From NCBI GenBank assembly GCA_030595665.1, contig JAUVCV010000001.1, forward strand, positions 60,996-124,995: a DNA stretch of 64,000 nucleotides, in the 5' to 3' direction. Position numbers and translations under genes: made by a program. A model generated the notes under the pieces. The model was not told the origin of the DNA. It did not search any database and saw only the letters and a list, made by a program, of their open reading frames with translations. The stretch comes from Methanogenium sp. (GTDB taxonomy: Archaea > Halobacteriota > Methanomicrobia > Methanomicrobiales > Methanomicrobiaceae). Below, one piece after another: positions 40,069 to 50,752 of this stretch (positions are counted from its first letter, which is position 1; each line of letters begins with the position of its first letter).

Positions 40069-42687
40069 ATGCAGCCAAAATATTCCGGCCAGAAGGAAGG
40101 GGGGGAGACAGTCCCGGTAGCGGGGTGTAATTCCGAAAGCAACAAGGATTTAATGGCAGGAAATGAGCCTGTCTTCATCGCTGATGTGGATCGCAGGATA
40201 TTGGATGCAAATGATCCGGCCTGCCGGAGGTTTGGATACACCAGAGAAGAGATGCTCCGACTCAGGATTGATGATATTGTCGCACCGAAATGTCGTGAAT
40301 CGACACCGGGTCAGCATGCCTCACTATTAAAAAACGGGGGAGGTACATTTGAAAACCTGCATGTCACACGGGATGGACGGGTATTCCCGGTTGAGGTTCA
40401 TGCCACGGTAATAGAGTACCGGGGGAAATATGTCCTCCTCTGCATGTCACGGGCCATCACAGAGGTCCGGCGTACGGGCCCTGCCTCAGATGCACTCGGT
40501 GAAATGGAGAAGAAATACCGTTCCTTCTTTGAGGTGGCCAGTGACGGATTCATTGTCACCGACAGTGACGGTGTGGTGCTTGACATCAATGAACGCTTTG
40601 CTGCCCTGCTTGGAAAGTCGAAACGTTCCGTGATAGGCCATAGTCTCTTTTCGTTTCTCGTTTCTGATGGTGAGAACGAACCTGAGTCGCAGATTCGTTC
40701 GGCCGTTGAAGGTAGTTGTGTCCGGTTTGAAGCGAGGGCGGTATCGCAAACCGGTAGTGGGGCGGTGCTGGCGCTGGAATGCTCCCCGATTGTGCTGCAG
40801 GGTGAGCAATGTATTCGGATTGTTGGCCGTGATATTCCGGGTGGGCACTCTCGGGAGGACGAACTGCGGTGTTCCCCCAACCTTTACCTGGCCGCCTTTG
40901 AGATGTCAGGGGCCGGCCTTGTGTTAATCGATCGGGATGATCATATTGTCCATGCAAACCCGGAGATAGAACGAATTCTGGGCATATCCGCGGATGAAAT
41001 CAGGAATTTGACCTGGGTAGAGTTTGTTGAAGACATCTCCCTTTTGGGCATTGCAAAAGAGGAAGGCGTGCCAGGGAGATGTGAGGCTTTCCCTATCATT
41101 AACCGTGAAATTAGCGTCAGAACAAAATATGGCCGTGAAATTCCTGCAGTAGTATCGGTCCGGTCCATTCCGGATACATCCCTGTACATCGCATCTGTTC
41201 AGGATATTTCATCCCAGCGTGAGAAAATCGGGGAACTCTCTGAACGCCGGGAGATGTTTGAAAAACTCTTCTCATCGGTCTGTGAGGCGTTTGTTTTGCT
41301 GGACAGTGCGTATGACATCCAGATGTGGAATACTGCAGCAGAAGAGATGTTTGGCTACAGTACAGCGGAGGTCACAGGGAAAAATATCTTCCCTCTGCTC
41401 TTTTCCCGTGGACCGGAAGAAGGCCAGCGGATCTTTCAGCGGTTCCTGGAACCAGGTGCGACTTCTTCCGGGCACAGTCCTGCAGAACTCTTCCTCAGCA
41501 CAAAGGAGGGGGGTGCCATTCATACAGAAGCATCGGTCTCCCAGTTTACCCATCAGGGGAATGCCTATCTCCTGCTCATTATGCGGGACAATACCCAACA
41601 GCATGCATTCATCGAATCGCTCACCGAGAGTGAGGAATTTCTCCGGTTTGCAATTGACGCCGCCCGGGTTGGTATCTGGGATTATGACATGGAGGAGGAG
41701 ATCTTCAGCATGAGTGAGGATGTCTATGCAATACTTGCCCCCGGCGGGCCGTCTTCCTCTCCATCCTGTGTCTCTTTGGATGCATGCCATGGGCTCATTC
41801 ATCCGGATGATCGTCTTACCTATGAAGGAGTCACCCTCGCTCTCATGAGTGGGAGTATCACGGTATTCGACTTTGAACTAAGACTCCGAACCTCCGATGG
41901 CCCATGGAACTGGTTTGCCCTGGAAGGAAAGGCGGTGGAGTATGACAGCACCGGGCGTCCCCAGCGGGTGGTGGGCATCATCCGTGATGTGCAGGACAAA
42001 AAACAGGCCGAATCGGCCGTCCGTGAGGCAAATCGAAAACTGAGTCTCCTGGCGGGTATGACCCGGCATGATATTCTCAACCAGATACAGGGTCTGCTCT
42101 TCTATTCCGAGGAGATGATGGCCAGTGAATACACGGTGGACGAGATGGTGGTGATGGCGGGTAAAATAAATGAGATGTCTGAGACCATCAACCGCCAGAT
42201 TACCCGAACCCGCATTTACGATATGCTTGGGACGGAATCACCGGAATGGCAGAACATCCATTACCTCGCCGATGAAATAGTCACTGGCATGGATAGTCTG
42301 GGACTTATCTACCGGAACGAATCCCCAATGGTGGAAGTCTATACCGACTATCTCTTTGCAGAAGTTATCAGGACCATTGTTGAGAATACCCGGCATGCAC
42401 AGGGGGCGACGATACTTGTCGTACGGTTTGCAGAGACGGATGATGGCGGTATTTTCACAATTGAGGATGATGGATGTGGTATCCCCCTCAATTATAAAGA
42501 AAAAATATTTTCTCATAGTTTTTCAAAAGGGTCCGGCGGAGGACTTTTTATCGCCCGTGAGATCGCGGGTGTGACTGGAATCGAGCTTTATGAAGCCGGT
42601 GAAGTTGGCAAGGGAGCTCGTTTTGAACTTATGATTCCGAAGTCCGGGTATCGTTTCGTGAGAACAGAGGACAGAGAAGACGCATAA
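40069..42687 (+). CDS. Soluble multi-PAS sensor histidine kinase
   Basis: 872 residues, no membrane helix. Five PAS domains can be placed at roughly 25-135, 150-265, 275-385, 395-505 and 520-645, the last followed by the PAC-like GRPQRVVGIIRDVQDKKQAE. A histidine-containing dimerisation segment (LSLLAGMTRHDILNQIQGLLFYSE) and a HATPase domain (N-box VENTRHAQGA, G1 DDGCGIPLNYKEKIF, G2 SKGSGGGLFIAREIAG) follow. This is the archaeal HK pattern where the H-box reads TRHDILN. No response regulator is adjacent, so the partner is unknown. The start is an ATG at 40069; the preceding 170 bp is AT-rich. Confidence 0.9.
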   Translation: MQPKYSGQKEGGETVPVAGCNSESNKDLMAGNEPVFIADVDRRILDANDPACRRFGYTREEMLRLRIDDIVAPKCRESTPGQHASLLKNGGGTFENLHVTRDGRVFPVEVHATVIEYRGKYVLLCMSRAITEVRRTGPASDALGEMEKKYRSFFEVASDGFIVTDSDGVVLDINERFAALLGKSKRSVIGHSLFSFLVSDGENEPESQIRSAVEGSCVRFEARAVSQTGSGAVLALECSPIVLQGEQCIRIVGRDIPGGHSREDELRCSPNLYLAAFEMSGAGLVLIDRDDHIVHANPEIERILGISADEIRNLTWVEFVEDISLLGIAKEEGVPGRCEAFPIINREISVRTKYGREIPAVVSVRSIPDTSLYIASVQDISSQREKIGELSERREMFEKLFSSVCEAFVLLDSAYDIQMWNTAAEEMFGYSTAEVTGKNIFPLLFSRGPEEGQRIFQRFLEPGATSSGHSPAELFLSTKEGGAIHTEASVSQFTHQGNAYLLLIMRDNTQQHAFIESLTESEEFLRFAIDAARVGIWDYDMEEEIFSMSEDVYAILAPGGPSSSPSCVSLDACHGLIHPDDRLTYEGVTLALMSGSITVFDFELRLRTSDGPWNWFALEGKAVEYDSTGRPQRVVGIIRDVQDKKQAESAVREANRKLSLLAGMTRHDILNQIQGLLFYSEEMMASEYTVDEMVVMAGKINEMSETINRQITRTRIYDMLGTESPEWQNIHYLADEIVTGMDSLGLIYRNESPMVEVYTDYLFAEVIRTIVENTRHAQGATILVVRFAETDDGGIFTIEDDGCGIPLNYKEKIFSHSFSKGSGGGLFIAREIAGVTGIELYEAGEVGKGARFELMIPKSGYRFVRTEDREDA

Positions 42688-42790
42688 TCTGCCGTTATGT
42701 GTCAGCCCACCTGGGGTATGGATTTATTACTGTTCTGCATCAGAAACAGGAGTATTGGAGGGGCCCGGTATTTGGGCTGCTGAAAATAAT

Positions 42791-43531
42791 ATGAAAGATA
42801 CAAAGTGGTTAACTGGCATTGCTGTCCTACTCCTTGTTGCCTCCGGACTTCTTTATTTTATTCATTATCTGATGTTTCATGATCTGCATCACATTGGTGT
42901 CTTCGGTCTGCATGAACTGGCGTTTCTCCCAGTTGAAGTGCTGATTGTTACCCTGGTCATTCACCGCCTTCTTGAGGGACGGGAAAGAAAACAGAAACTG
43001 GAAAAAATGAATATGGTCATCGGCACGTTTTTTTCACGGGTGGGAACGACACTTATCACCTGTTTTGCGAGTCATGATCCGAACATTGAGTCTATCAGGG
43101 CTGAACTGGTGGTTACTGATCTGTGGAATGAAGAGAACTTCAGTGCAGTCGCAGCACGGATGAAAACGTATCAGTTTGATATCGATACCTGCACGATAGA
43201 CCTCGAGCGTCTCCGTACATTCCTTCTGGACCGCGAGGATTTTCTGATTCGGATGCTTGAAAATCCGGTTCTTCTGGAACACGAGGAATTTACCGAACTC
43301 CTGCGGGCAACGTTTCATCTCACCGAAGAACTGAGCCGCCGCGGGGCTATTATTGAATGTCCGCTCTCTGATATCTCTCACCTTGGTGGTGATGTTAAAC
43401 GTGTCTACGGACTCCTGATTTATGAGTGGATTTCCTACATGCACTATCTGAAGAAAAATTATCCGTACCTCTTCTCTCTTGCGCTGAGGACCAATCCCTT
43501 TGACCCGGATTCATCCGTGATGGTCACCTGA
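42791..43531 (+). CDS. Conserved two-helix membrane protein
   Basis: 246 residues from the ATG at 42791 (MKDTKWLTGIAVLLLVAS). Two membrane helices (about residues 7-25 and 37-60, the second joined by HHIGVFGLHELAFLP) are followed by a helical cytoplasmic domain of about 180 residues with many charged residues, no catalytic motif and no Cys pair. The second helix, followed by RLLEGRERKQKLEKMNMVIG, resembles the membrane start of signalling proteins, but no output domain is recognised. An upstream TTG at 42755 would add 12 residues. It lies just after the histidine kinase on the same strand, which may link the two. Function unknown. Confidence 0.6.
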   Translation: MKDTKWLTGIAVLLLVASGLLYFIHYLMFHDLHHIGVFGLHELAFLPVEVLIVTLVIHRLLEGRERKQKLEKMNMVIGTFFSRVGTTLITCFASHDPNIESIRAELVVTDLWNEENFSAVAARMKTYQFDIDTCTIDLERLRTFLLDREDFLIRMLENPVLLEHEEFTELLRATFHLTEELSRRGAIIECPLSDISHLGGDVKRVYGLLIYEWISYMHYLKKNYPYLFSLALRTNPFDPDSSVMVT

Positions 43532-43544
43532 CTTTTCCCCATTT

Positions 43545-45073
43545 TTATTTACTCTCTCCGTCTGTTTCGTTTTCCGGTTCAAATTCATGGTGTTTAACCA
43601 GGAATTCACGTATTTTTGCAGATTCAAGCCATCCCTGATCGAGTTTACGGACAATTTCATCAATCTGGTCTACCTGGGAAAGGATTATTTCCCGTGATTT
43701 TTCCTCCAGTAGATCAGCGGTTGCTGCTATTATGGTCAGAGGGTTGCGGATATGGTCATTGAGAATAGCAAGAGAAAGCAGATTTTTCTCAATCTGGCTG
43801 AGTGTTTCCTTCTCACGTTCCCGCATCTCCACGGTTTCGCTGATATCACGGGCAAATATGCAGATGAACTCCTCTCCCCATGTGTACAGATAACTGCTGG
43901 TCTGTGCGATGGGGAAGACGGTATTGTCAGAGCGCATCAAAAGTGAGACCTCATGTACCAGGGTACCATCTGCAATCCGGCCCCGCACAGATGGCCAGGT
44001 ATCCGGTGTTATGGCCGGATTAATGTCCCATGTCTCCAGGCTGGTGAGTTCTTCAGGTGTGTAACCAAGGGATTTTGATGCGGTTTTGTTTCCATACGTG
44101 ACCGTTCCGTCTTTTTTTACCCAGTAGATGGCATCATCTGCGTTATCTACAGAGAACTGTGTGATGCGCAGTTTCTCTTTATTTTTCACAAAAGTGGTAA
44201 TTTCACGCACAATTGCTATAAGATATATGGTTTATGTCCCTGTAAACCGGGAGACCGAGACACTGAAATGCCCTGGGGTATTTTCCAGATGCCGTTCGCA
44301 CGTGAAGTGCTGTGGTTCACCTGCATACACTGCATGTGTGTGTTCTTTTTAAGCAGGCTACCATCCGGATCTGTTAAACAGGTGCCCATGATCTCATCCA
44401 GGCGTTTCCCTGTGAGGTCGTTCCTGTCAGATTCGGTCATCTCTTCTGCTGCATGGTTGCATTCAGTAATACCTATGTCATCCGGAATGAATATCGCCTC
44501 ATTGGCTGCTTCAAAGAGGTGACGGTATTTGCGTTCTGAATCCTCCAGTGCCTTTCCGGCTCCCTCAATTTCTGTCAGGCTTAGCGGGATGGTGTCAAGA
44601 AGGCTGTTTACTGATCGGACAATAGCGGTGAGTTCATCATTTCCATCATCAATGAGCCGTGCCTGGAAGATGGACAATCCTGAAATCCTGTGGACTTCCC
44701 GGGAGATATCCTCTATTCTCCTGGTGAGGTGGTGTCCAAGATATAGGTAAGCAAATCCTCCACTGATGATAAGGGTGACAAGAAACAGGATGGCAGAATT
44801 CCGGACCGCTTTTTTGCCGAACATGTACGTGTCCCGGGGATTACTGACACAGAGTGTAATGGCTGATACGCCTGTTACATCAGAAACCACGGCACTTGCT
44901 GACATTTCTTTTTCTGAAGTGACCACCTGTATGCAGGTATTCTGTGTTTCATCCTGTTCTGTTGCAGAGGCAGGCCTGTTTCCTGTTAGCGGAGTTTCTG
45001 TCCTGATTCCGGGGTTTGTCTCTCTTTCTCTTGTTCCCTCTCCGGTTCTGTCCGGATGTGATCCCGGTGGCAA
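43545..45073 (-). pseudogene. Sensor histidine kinase, decayed (5'-truncated, frameshift and stop)
   Basis: Reading the minus strand, the 5' part (45073 to about 44270) holds the end of a sensor region (MSASAVVSDVTGVSAITLCV), a membrane helix (SAILFLVTLIISGGFAYLYL), a HAMP segment and part of a PAS domain. The frame then breaks: one frame stops at 44216, the other reads VSVSRFTGT, meets a TAA and continues as IYLIAIVREITTF. From there (44210 to 43545) come a second PAS domain and a histidine dimerisation helix (LLSLAILNDHIRNPLTIIAA), after which the protein ends without a HATPase domain. Nothing upstream provides the rest of the sensor domain. The gene has at least one frameshift, one stop codon and missing ends. 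Confidence 0.75.
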
Positions 45074-45099
45074 AGGCAGTGTGCCGCATATGCCTGTTT

Positions 45100-45115
45100 G
45101 TCAATAATTATTGAC
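45100..45115. promoter_or_regulatory. Perfect 16-base palindrome GTCAATAATTATTGAC
   Basis: The word is its own reverse complement. It lies in the 320-bp gap between the decayed kinase (minus strand) and the giant PAS kinase (plus strand). Extended by TTT it reads TTTGTCAATAATTATTGAC, so its half-site TTGTCAA is the same as in the repeats upstream of recQ. It is a likely operator, though the regulator is unknown. The rest of the gap (45116-45396) is AT-rich promoter-like sequence for the giant kinase. Confidence 0.5.
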
Positions 45116-45396
45116 TAAAATAACTCCATTACGGATTTGTGGGGTAAATCAGGTTTGAAGAACTGCCGGATGATAAACGCTGTCTGCTTTGCGTAACGCA
45201 TTCACTGAGACTGAAATTATCTAATTGAATCAGAAAAACTGATAATCTAATGCTTGTTTTTTACAAACCCGGTTAATTGTTGGAAATAAGCCAATCCAAA
45301 GGAATAACATATTCCTGATATAAAATACCATTTGTCGGCTGTTTTGTACCTGCCCTTCGGTCTTACAGTAAATGACCGGTACCTGTTGCATGTGAT

Positions 45397-48300
45397 GTGC
45401 AAGAAAGAAAACAGCCGAGGAGTTTTATGTTGTTTATCCGTTCACAGATACCAGAAGACTCTCCTGTCTGGGACATAGTCATCGTCGCCAGTTCACTGGT
45501 AATAGGTCTCCTCATCGTGGTGACACTGTACCACGGCTATGAATCGGTGTATCCTCACCTGATTGATATTCCGATTATTCTCTATGCCTACCGCTATCCC
45601 CGGTGGGGAGTATGGTTTGCGGCGTTTACCTCCGCTCTCTATCTGATTTTCTTTGCGTTCATCGTCAGACCTGGCATAACGGGCATTTCCGAGGCACTGG
45701 GGCGTGTGTTGATCATCCTTGTTATAGGGGCTACTGTTTCTTATCTCTCTTATCGTCTCAGGAATAGTGAAAATACCTATCGCAACCTCTTCGACAACCT
45801 CTCCAATGCCGCATTCACCGTGAAAATAAATCCAGACGCTACTCCCGGACGGTTTATGGATGTCAATGACCGGATGTGTGCGGCGGTCGGGTATACACGG
45901 GATGAACTGCTCTCAATGACCCCTGCTGACATTGTGCCTGAAGCCTACATGCAGAAACTGCACGCGAGGCTGAGAGAACAGAATCTGGATGCATATGGGG
46001 AGTTTGAGTTATTAAATATCACAAAAGACGGCAGGGAGATGCCGGTGGAGGTGAGGATACATCTCTTAGAGATTGAGTCCGGGCCGATTATTCTTGCAAC
46101 CGCAACCGATATGACCGAAAGATATCACCGTGACAGGATTCTGAAGGCCCAGCGAGATGTGGCCGTCTCCCTGAACCATGCCGGAGACAGTGAGGAGGCG
46201 GTCCGGCTGGTTATTGAGTTTGCCCTGGAGATCAGTAGCCTTGATGCAGGGGCATTTTATGTTGCCGAAGAGGATGATACCTCATTTTTCCTTCTCTACA
46301 GCACCGGTTTTTCCGACCTATTCCAGAGTGCCAATGAAAAAATCCGGGCGGCACCTGATGGAAATCCGGCAGTACCGGAATGGAAACCTGTCTACGGGTC
46401 TGCACAAGACCTTGTCCGTGCAGGCATGATCCACAGTTCTGGAAAAAATCAGAAGATGATCGGGATTCTGCCTGTGTGGGGCAACGATGCGCTACTGGGT
46501 CTCTTTCTGCTTTCATCCAATGGAACTTCCGATATCCCCGATACCGAACGCCGTCTTATCGAAGCACTGGTTGCACAGGCGGGTGCCGCCATCTCTCGTC
46601 TGAATGCAGGCCGTGCCCTGCACCGGAGCAGACAGGATCTTCGCTCACTTGTGGATTCACTTGATGCATACCAGGCACTTGCTGGTCCCGATGAGACAAT
46701 TATTATGGCAAACCGTTCATTTGCTGCTGCATCCGGGATTGATCCTGATGATCTCCCCGGAAAGAATATCATTGAGGTCTCCGGAAGAACAGATGAATTT
46801 CGGACATTTTTGTGCGACAGGTTTGCCACAGTACTGAAGAGCGGTTTGCCAGTGCGTTTTGAGGATCGGGGAGATGACCACTTCTATAACACCATCCTCT
46901 ATCCGGTAAAAAGTTCAGAAGGCAGTGTCCGGGCGGTTGGGATGCTTTCCACTGACATATCACCTCTGAAAGAGGCGGAGATGGCACTTCTGGAGGCAGA
47001 ACGAAGATATCGGCTGGTGATTGAGGCACTGAACCTCGGTGTCTTTGACCTTTATCTTCCAGAGCAGTTTATGACCGTTTCAGCAGAATGGTATACGATG
47101 CTGGGGTATGAGGGTGAAACACCGGATGACCCCTATGCCTTCTGGGTTGCGCATCTTCATCCCGATGAGAAGGAGGATGTACTGAAGAAAACTGGTGAAA
47201 GCATTGAATCCGGTGAGGAATACTTCAATGATTACCGGATGCGGGCGGCCAATGGATCCTGGCGTTGGATCAGGAGCCGTGGAAAGGTTATCGGCCGGCA
47301 GCCTGATGGCAGGAGTGGCCGGTTTATTGGCACCCATTCTGATATAACCCGCCGGAAACGTGCCGAAAAGGCGTTCCGGAGGACAACCCGTCTTCTCCGG
47401 GATGCCCAGAAGGTCGCCCGCCTTGGATACTATGAATATGATGTGAGAAATGATCTCATCCTTCCGGATGCCGGTATCTATGAGATTCTGAATATTTCAG
47501 ATGAAGAACCGGCCTATACATTTCATGAATTCTGTGGATTTATCCATCCGAATGAGCGTGATCAGGTGGAGACCGAAATTTCGGCCGCTGCACGGGAAAA
47601 CCGTTCTTACAGTAATATATTCCGGATTATTGCCCGCGGGGGGCCCGAAATATGGGTAAGGGCATGGATTGAGCCGGGTAATGAAAAAGATGGAGATTTC
47701 TCGCCGGTATTCGGCGCAATGCAGGACATTACTGATGTCCGGCAGACAGAGGAGGAACTTCTCCGGACACAGATTGCTGTGGAAACATCCCGTGATGAAG
47801 TCCTGTACATAGCCTGGGATGGGGAAATACTGTATGGCAACCAGCAGGCAGTGAATGCCTATGGAACAGATGGAATTCTTGCCGGTCTGATGGTTGGTGA
47901 TATTGATCCGGAGTATACAGAAAAGAAGTGGCAGCGTCACTGGGTGGACCTCCGAGAGAATAAATTCCAGGTCTACGAATCCTGGCACCGGAAGAACGAT
48001 GGTTCTGTTTACCCCGTTGAAGTCGTGGAAAACTATGTGAAGGTGGGTTCACGTGCTTTCTCCTGTGTCTCTTGCCGTGACATTACCGACCGGAGGGCCG
48101 TGGAGAATGCTCTCCGTGAGAGTGAACAGCGTTTTTCTCTTGCGGTTGCGGGGGCAAATATGGGCATCTGGGACTGGGATATGACATCTGATCACCTGGT
48201 CTTTGACGCACGGTTTGCAGAAATATTGGGGGCTGCCCCAAAGGAGATGGAGGCTGGCACATTCAATGATCTGATGGCACTGATCCACCCGTATGAACGT

Positions 48301-50619
48301 CCGGTATTCCGGAAGATTCTTGAGGATTACATTGCAGAAAAAAGGGTGCCTTTCCTCTGCGAATTCAGGATACACCACCGGGATGGTACCTGGAGATGGG
48401 TGAGGGGGAGGGGTGTCATTGTATCACACGATCCTTCAGGCAGTGGGCGGCGGATGATTGGCACCATTATGGATATCAATGAACAGCGTGAGGCAATGAA
48501 GGCTTCGGCGGAGCAGGAGGAACAGTTGCGGGAAACCCAGGACATTGCCCGGGTGGGTGGATGGAGGTATGAGATTCCTGAAGACTGTTATATATTTGAC
48601 CGTGGCACTCTGGATACCATCGGGTTCGGGGAGATGACCGCACCTACTACGCTGGAAGAATTTCTTCACGCGTTTGTCTATCCGGAAGACAGTGCAGCGG
48701 TGGAAGAGGCATATACCCACCATCTGAAGGAATATGTGCCATTTGACATAATATTTCGTGCCCGGCTGCCGGACGGGAGAATGCGATATCTTCACAGCCG
48801 GTGCCAGACGATCTATGATAACCAGGGTGTGCCACAGAAAAGTGTAGGTATTGTCCAGGATGTCACCGGGATCAAGGAAGCAGAGAATGAACTTCTCGAA
48901 CGTGAGTGGAAAGTGAATGAGGCACAGCGTATTGCCCGTATCCGGTACTGGGAATGCGACAGTTCATGCATGGTATTTTCCCGGAATGACAACGGGTGTA
49001 CGTCCCTCTGTCAGCTCCCGTTCCTTGAACGTGACGGTCTGCGGATACACCCGGACGAATGTGAGAGGCTTGCCGGAAAGCTCTTTGAATCCGTTGATAG
49101 TCACTGTGAATTTTCAGAAGAGTTCCGTGCTGTTCTGGAAGCAAGTGGTGATATCCTGCATCTCTACTGCCGGGGTAGTCATTACTATCGCACCGACGGT
49201 ACTCATCTGCGTTCCCTTGGGACCATCATCGATATAACGGAGAGGGTATGCACCCTGAATGCCCTGCGGGAAAGTGAGAGTAAGTTCCGGCTGGTGGCAG
49301 AGAATCCCAGCATTGGCACCTATATCATTCAGGACTACGTGTTTGTCTATGTTAATGATACCAGTGCCCGGTTCTTTGGATATTCGATTGAAGAGATGAT
49401 GGGGATGGATGCAACGAAGGTCATTGCACCTGAGGTACGTCATGATATGTCTCAAAAATTCAGGGGATGTATTTCAGGTGATTGTGATGAGATTCATCTT
49501 GAGACGCAGGGGATAACCCAAACAGGGATTTCCTTCCCGGTTGAGATATTCGGTTCGTCTGGTGAATATAGCGGCCGGCCTGCTATCATTGGCACCGTCA
49601 TTGACATCACGAAGCGCAAGGCCTACGAGGAGATGCTCACTATCACCCGGCTGACGGTGGATCAGGCGACGATTGGCATCGGCTGGTTTAACCATGCCGG
49701 TGACATCATCTATGCCAATGCCCAGGCGGTGGAGATGCTGCGCATTCCGAAAGAGAAGGTCGTCGGGATGAATGTCCTGGAGATACATCCGTCTTTTACC
49801 CCTGCCCGATGGCAGGAATTCTGGGATGGTATCTGTGTTGGACAGAATCAGCGGTTTGAAATTGTACAGAGACGCGGGGATGGCACCTTCTTCCCGGCAG
49901 ACATTATGGTCGATTATGTGCATTTCGGTGAGATGGAGTTTGCCTGTATATTTGTGACTGATATCTCCCGACGCAGGGAGGCAGAAGGTGCCCTCCAGCA
50001 GTCGCTTGCAGAGAAGACGATGCTCCTGCAGGAGGTACACCACCGGGTAAAAAACAACCTCGCTCTCATATCATCAATGATCCAGATGCAGATGCGGACC
50101 CTTGACGATAAACAGGCCGTGGCATCCCTGACGGAGACGGCAAACCGTATCATCTCCATGGCGATGGTGCACGAGAGTATCTATCGTTCACGGAATATTA
50201 CCACCATTGATGCTCATGAACACCTGACAGCACTGGTGAACGAGATCATACCGAATTTCTCTGTTGGAAAGGCAATCGAGGTGGTTGTCGATGCGCATGG
50301 CTGCACTCTTGATCTGAATTCCGGGATTCTCTACTCCCTCATTGTCAATGAACTCATCACAAACTCCATCAAATATGCATTTGAAGGGCGGGATTCCGGA
50401 AAAATATCCGTTGTAATGGATTGCAGTGGTGAAGAGAAGGTGCTCTCCATTTCTGATGACGGGGTAGGGATACCGGATGATGTGGACCCCTTCCAGCGGC
50501 CGTCTCTGGGAATGAATATTGTCCATAGTGTGGTCACCGACCAGATGGACGGGACGATTGAGCTGGTTCGTGGTGAGGGTACCACCTGGGTGCTGACATT
50601 TCCCAAAAAATCGGCATGA
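45397..50619 (+). CDS. Giant membrane sensor histidine kinase with about ten PAS domains
   Basis: 1740 residues. The N-terminus (about 25-120) has three to four membrane helices, beginning VIVASSLVIGLLIVVTLY and ending ILVIGATVSYLSYRL, resembling a MASE-type sensor. PAS1 follows (about 125-250), then a GAF domain (about 255-405), then about nine more PAS or degenerate PAS domains (about 410-1535), many with the PAC motif seen as RRMIGTIMDINEQREA and SLGTIIDITERV. The transmitter is of the HisKA_2 type (EVHHRVKNNLALISSMIQMQ), the group that uses H-R-V-K-N-N around the phosphoacceptor. The HATPase has N-box VNELITNSIKYAFEG, G1 DDGVGIPDD and G2 SLGMNIVHSVV. No receiver is attached or adjacent. 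Confidence 0.93.
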   Translation: MQERKQPRSFMLFIRSQIPEDSPVWDIVIVASSLVIGLLIVVTLYHGYESVYPHLIDIPIILYAYRYPRWGVWFAAFTSALYLIFFAFIVRPGITGISEALGRVLIILVIGATVSYLSYRLRNSENTYRNLFDNLSNAAFTVKINPDATPGRFMDVNDRMCAAVGYTRDELLSMTPADIVPEAYMQKLHARLREQNLDAYGEFELLNITKDGREMPVEVRIHLLEIESGPIILATATDMTERYHRDRILKAQRDVAVSLNHAGDSEEAVRLVIEFALEISSLDAGAFYVAEEDDTSFFLLYSTGFSDLFQSANEKIRAAPDGNPAVPEWKPVYGSAQDLVRAGMIHSSGKNQKMIGILPVWGNDALLGLFLLSSNGTSDIPDTERRLIEALVAQAGAAISRLNAGRALHRSRQDLRSLVDSLDAYQALAGPDETIIMANRSFAAASGIDPDDLPGKNIIEVSGRTDEFRTFLCDRFATVLKSGLPVRFEDRGDDHFYNTILYPVKSSEGSVRAVGMLSTDISPLKEAEMALLEAERRYRLVIEALNLGVFDLYLPEQFMTVSAEWYTMLGYEGETPDDPYAFWVAHLHPDEKEDVLKKTGESIESGEEYFNDYRMRAANGSWRWIRSRGKVIGRQPDGRSGRFIGTHSDITRRKRAEKAFRRTTRLLRDAQKVARLGYYEYDVRNDLILPDAGIYEILNISDEEPAYTFHEFCGFIHPNERDQVETEISAAARENRSYSNIFRIIARGGPEIWVRAWIEPGNEKDGDFSPVFGAMQDITDVRQTEEELLRTQIAVETSRDEVLYIAWDGEILYGNQQAVNAYGTDGILAGLMVGDIDPEYTEKKWQRHWVDLRENKFQVYESWHRKNDGSVYPVEVVENYVKVGSRAFSCVSCRDITDRRAVENALRESEQRFSLAVAGANMGIWDWDMTSDHLVFDARFAEILGAAPKEMEAGTFNDLMALIHPYERPVFRKILEDYIAEKRVPFLCEFRIHHRDGTWRWVRGRGVIVSHDPSGSGRRMIGTIMDINEQREAMKASAEQEEQLRETQDIARVGGWRYEIPEDCYIFDRGTLDTIGFGEMTAPTTLEEFLHAFVYPEDSAAVEEAYTHHLKEYVPFDIIFRARLPDGRMRYLHSRCQTIYDNQGVPQKSVGIVQDVTGIKEAENELLEREWKVNEAQRIARIRYWECDSSCMVFSRNDNGCTSLCQLPFLERDGLRIHPDECERLAGKLFESVDSHCEFSEEFRAVLEASGDILHLYCRGSHYYRTDGTHLRSLGTIIDITERVCTLNALRESESKFRLVAENPSIGTYIIQDYVFVYVNDTSARFFGYSIEEMMGMDATKVIAPEVRHDMSQKFRGCISGDCDEIHLETQGITQTGISFPVEIFGSSGEYSGRPAIIGTVIDITKRKAYEEMLTITRLTVDQATIGIGWFNHAGDIIYANAQAVEMLRIPKEKVVGMNVLEIHPSFTPARWQEFWDGICVGQNQRFEIVQRRGDGTFFPADIMVDYVHFGEMEFACIFVTDISRRREAEGALQQSLAEKTMLLQEVHHRVKNNLALISSMIQMQMRTLDDKQAVASLTETANRIISMAMVHESIYRSRNITTIDAHEHLTALVNEIIPNFSVGKAIEVVVDAHGCTLDLNSGILYSLIVNELITNSIKYAFEGRDSGKISVVMDCSGEEKVLSISDDGVGIPDDVDPFQRPSLGMNIVHSVVTDQMDGTIELVRGEGTTWVLTFPKKSA

Positions 50620-50752
50620 GAATGTCAGGTTTCGCATGGTTGGATGAGAACTCACGAAGGTATTGTATAACAAATGAGGATTTCGGTCACTCCGGGATCA
50701 TTTCCACATATTTTTTTGTTTCCAGCTGCAAATACTCAGCCGGAGTAATACT

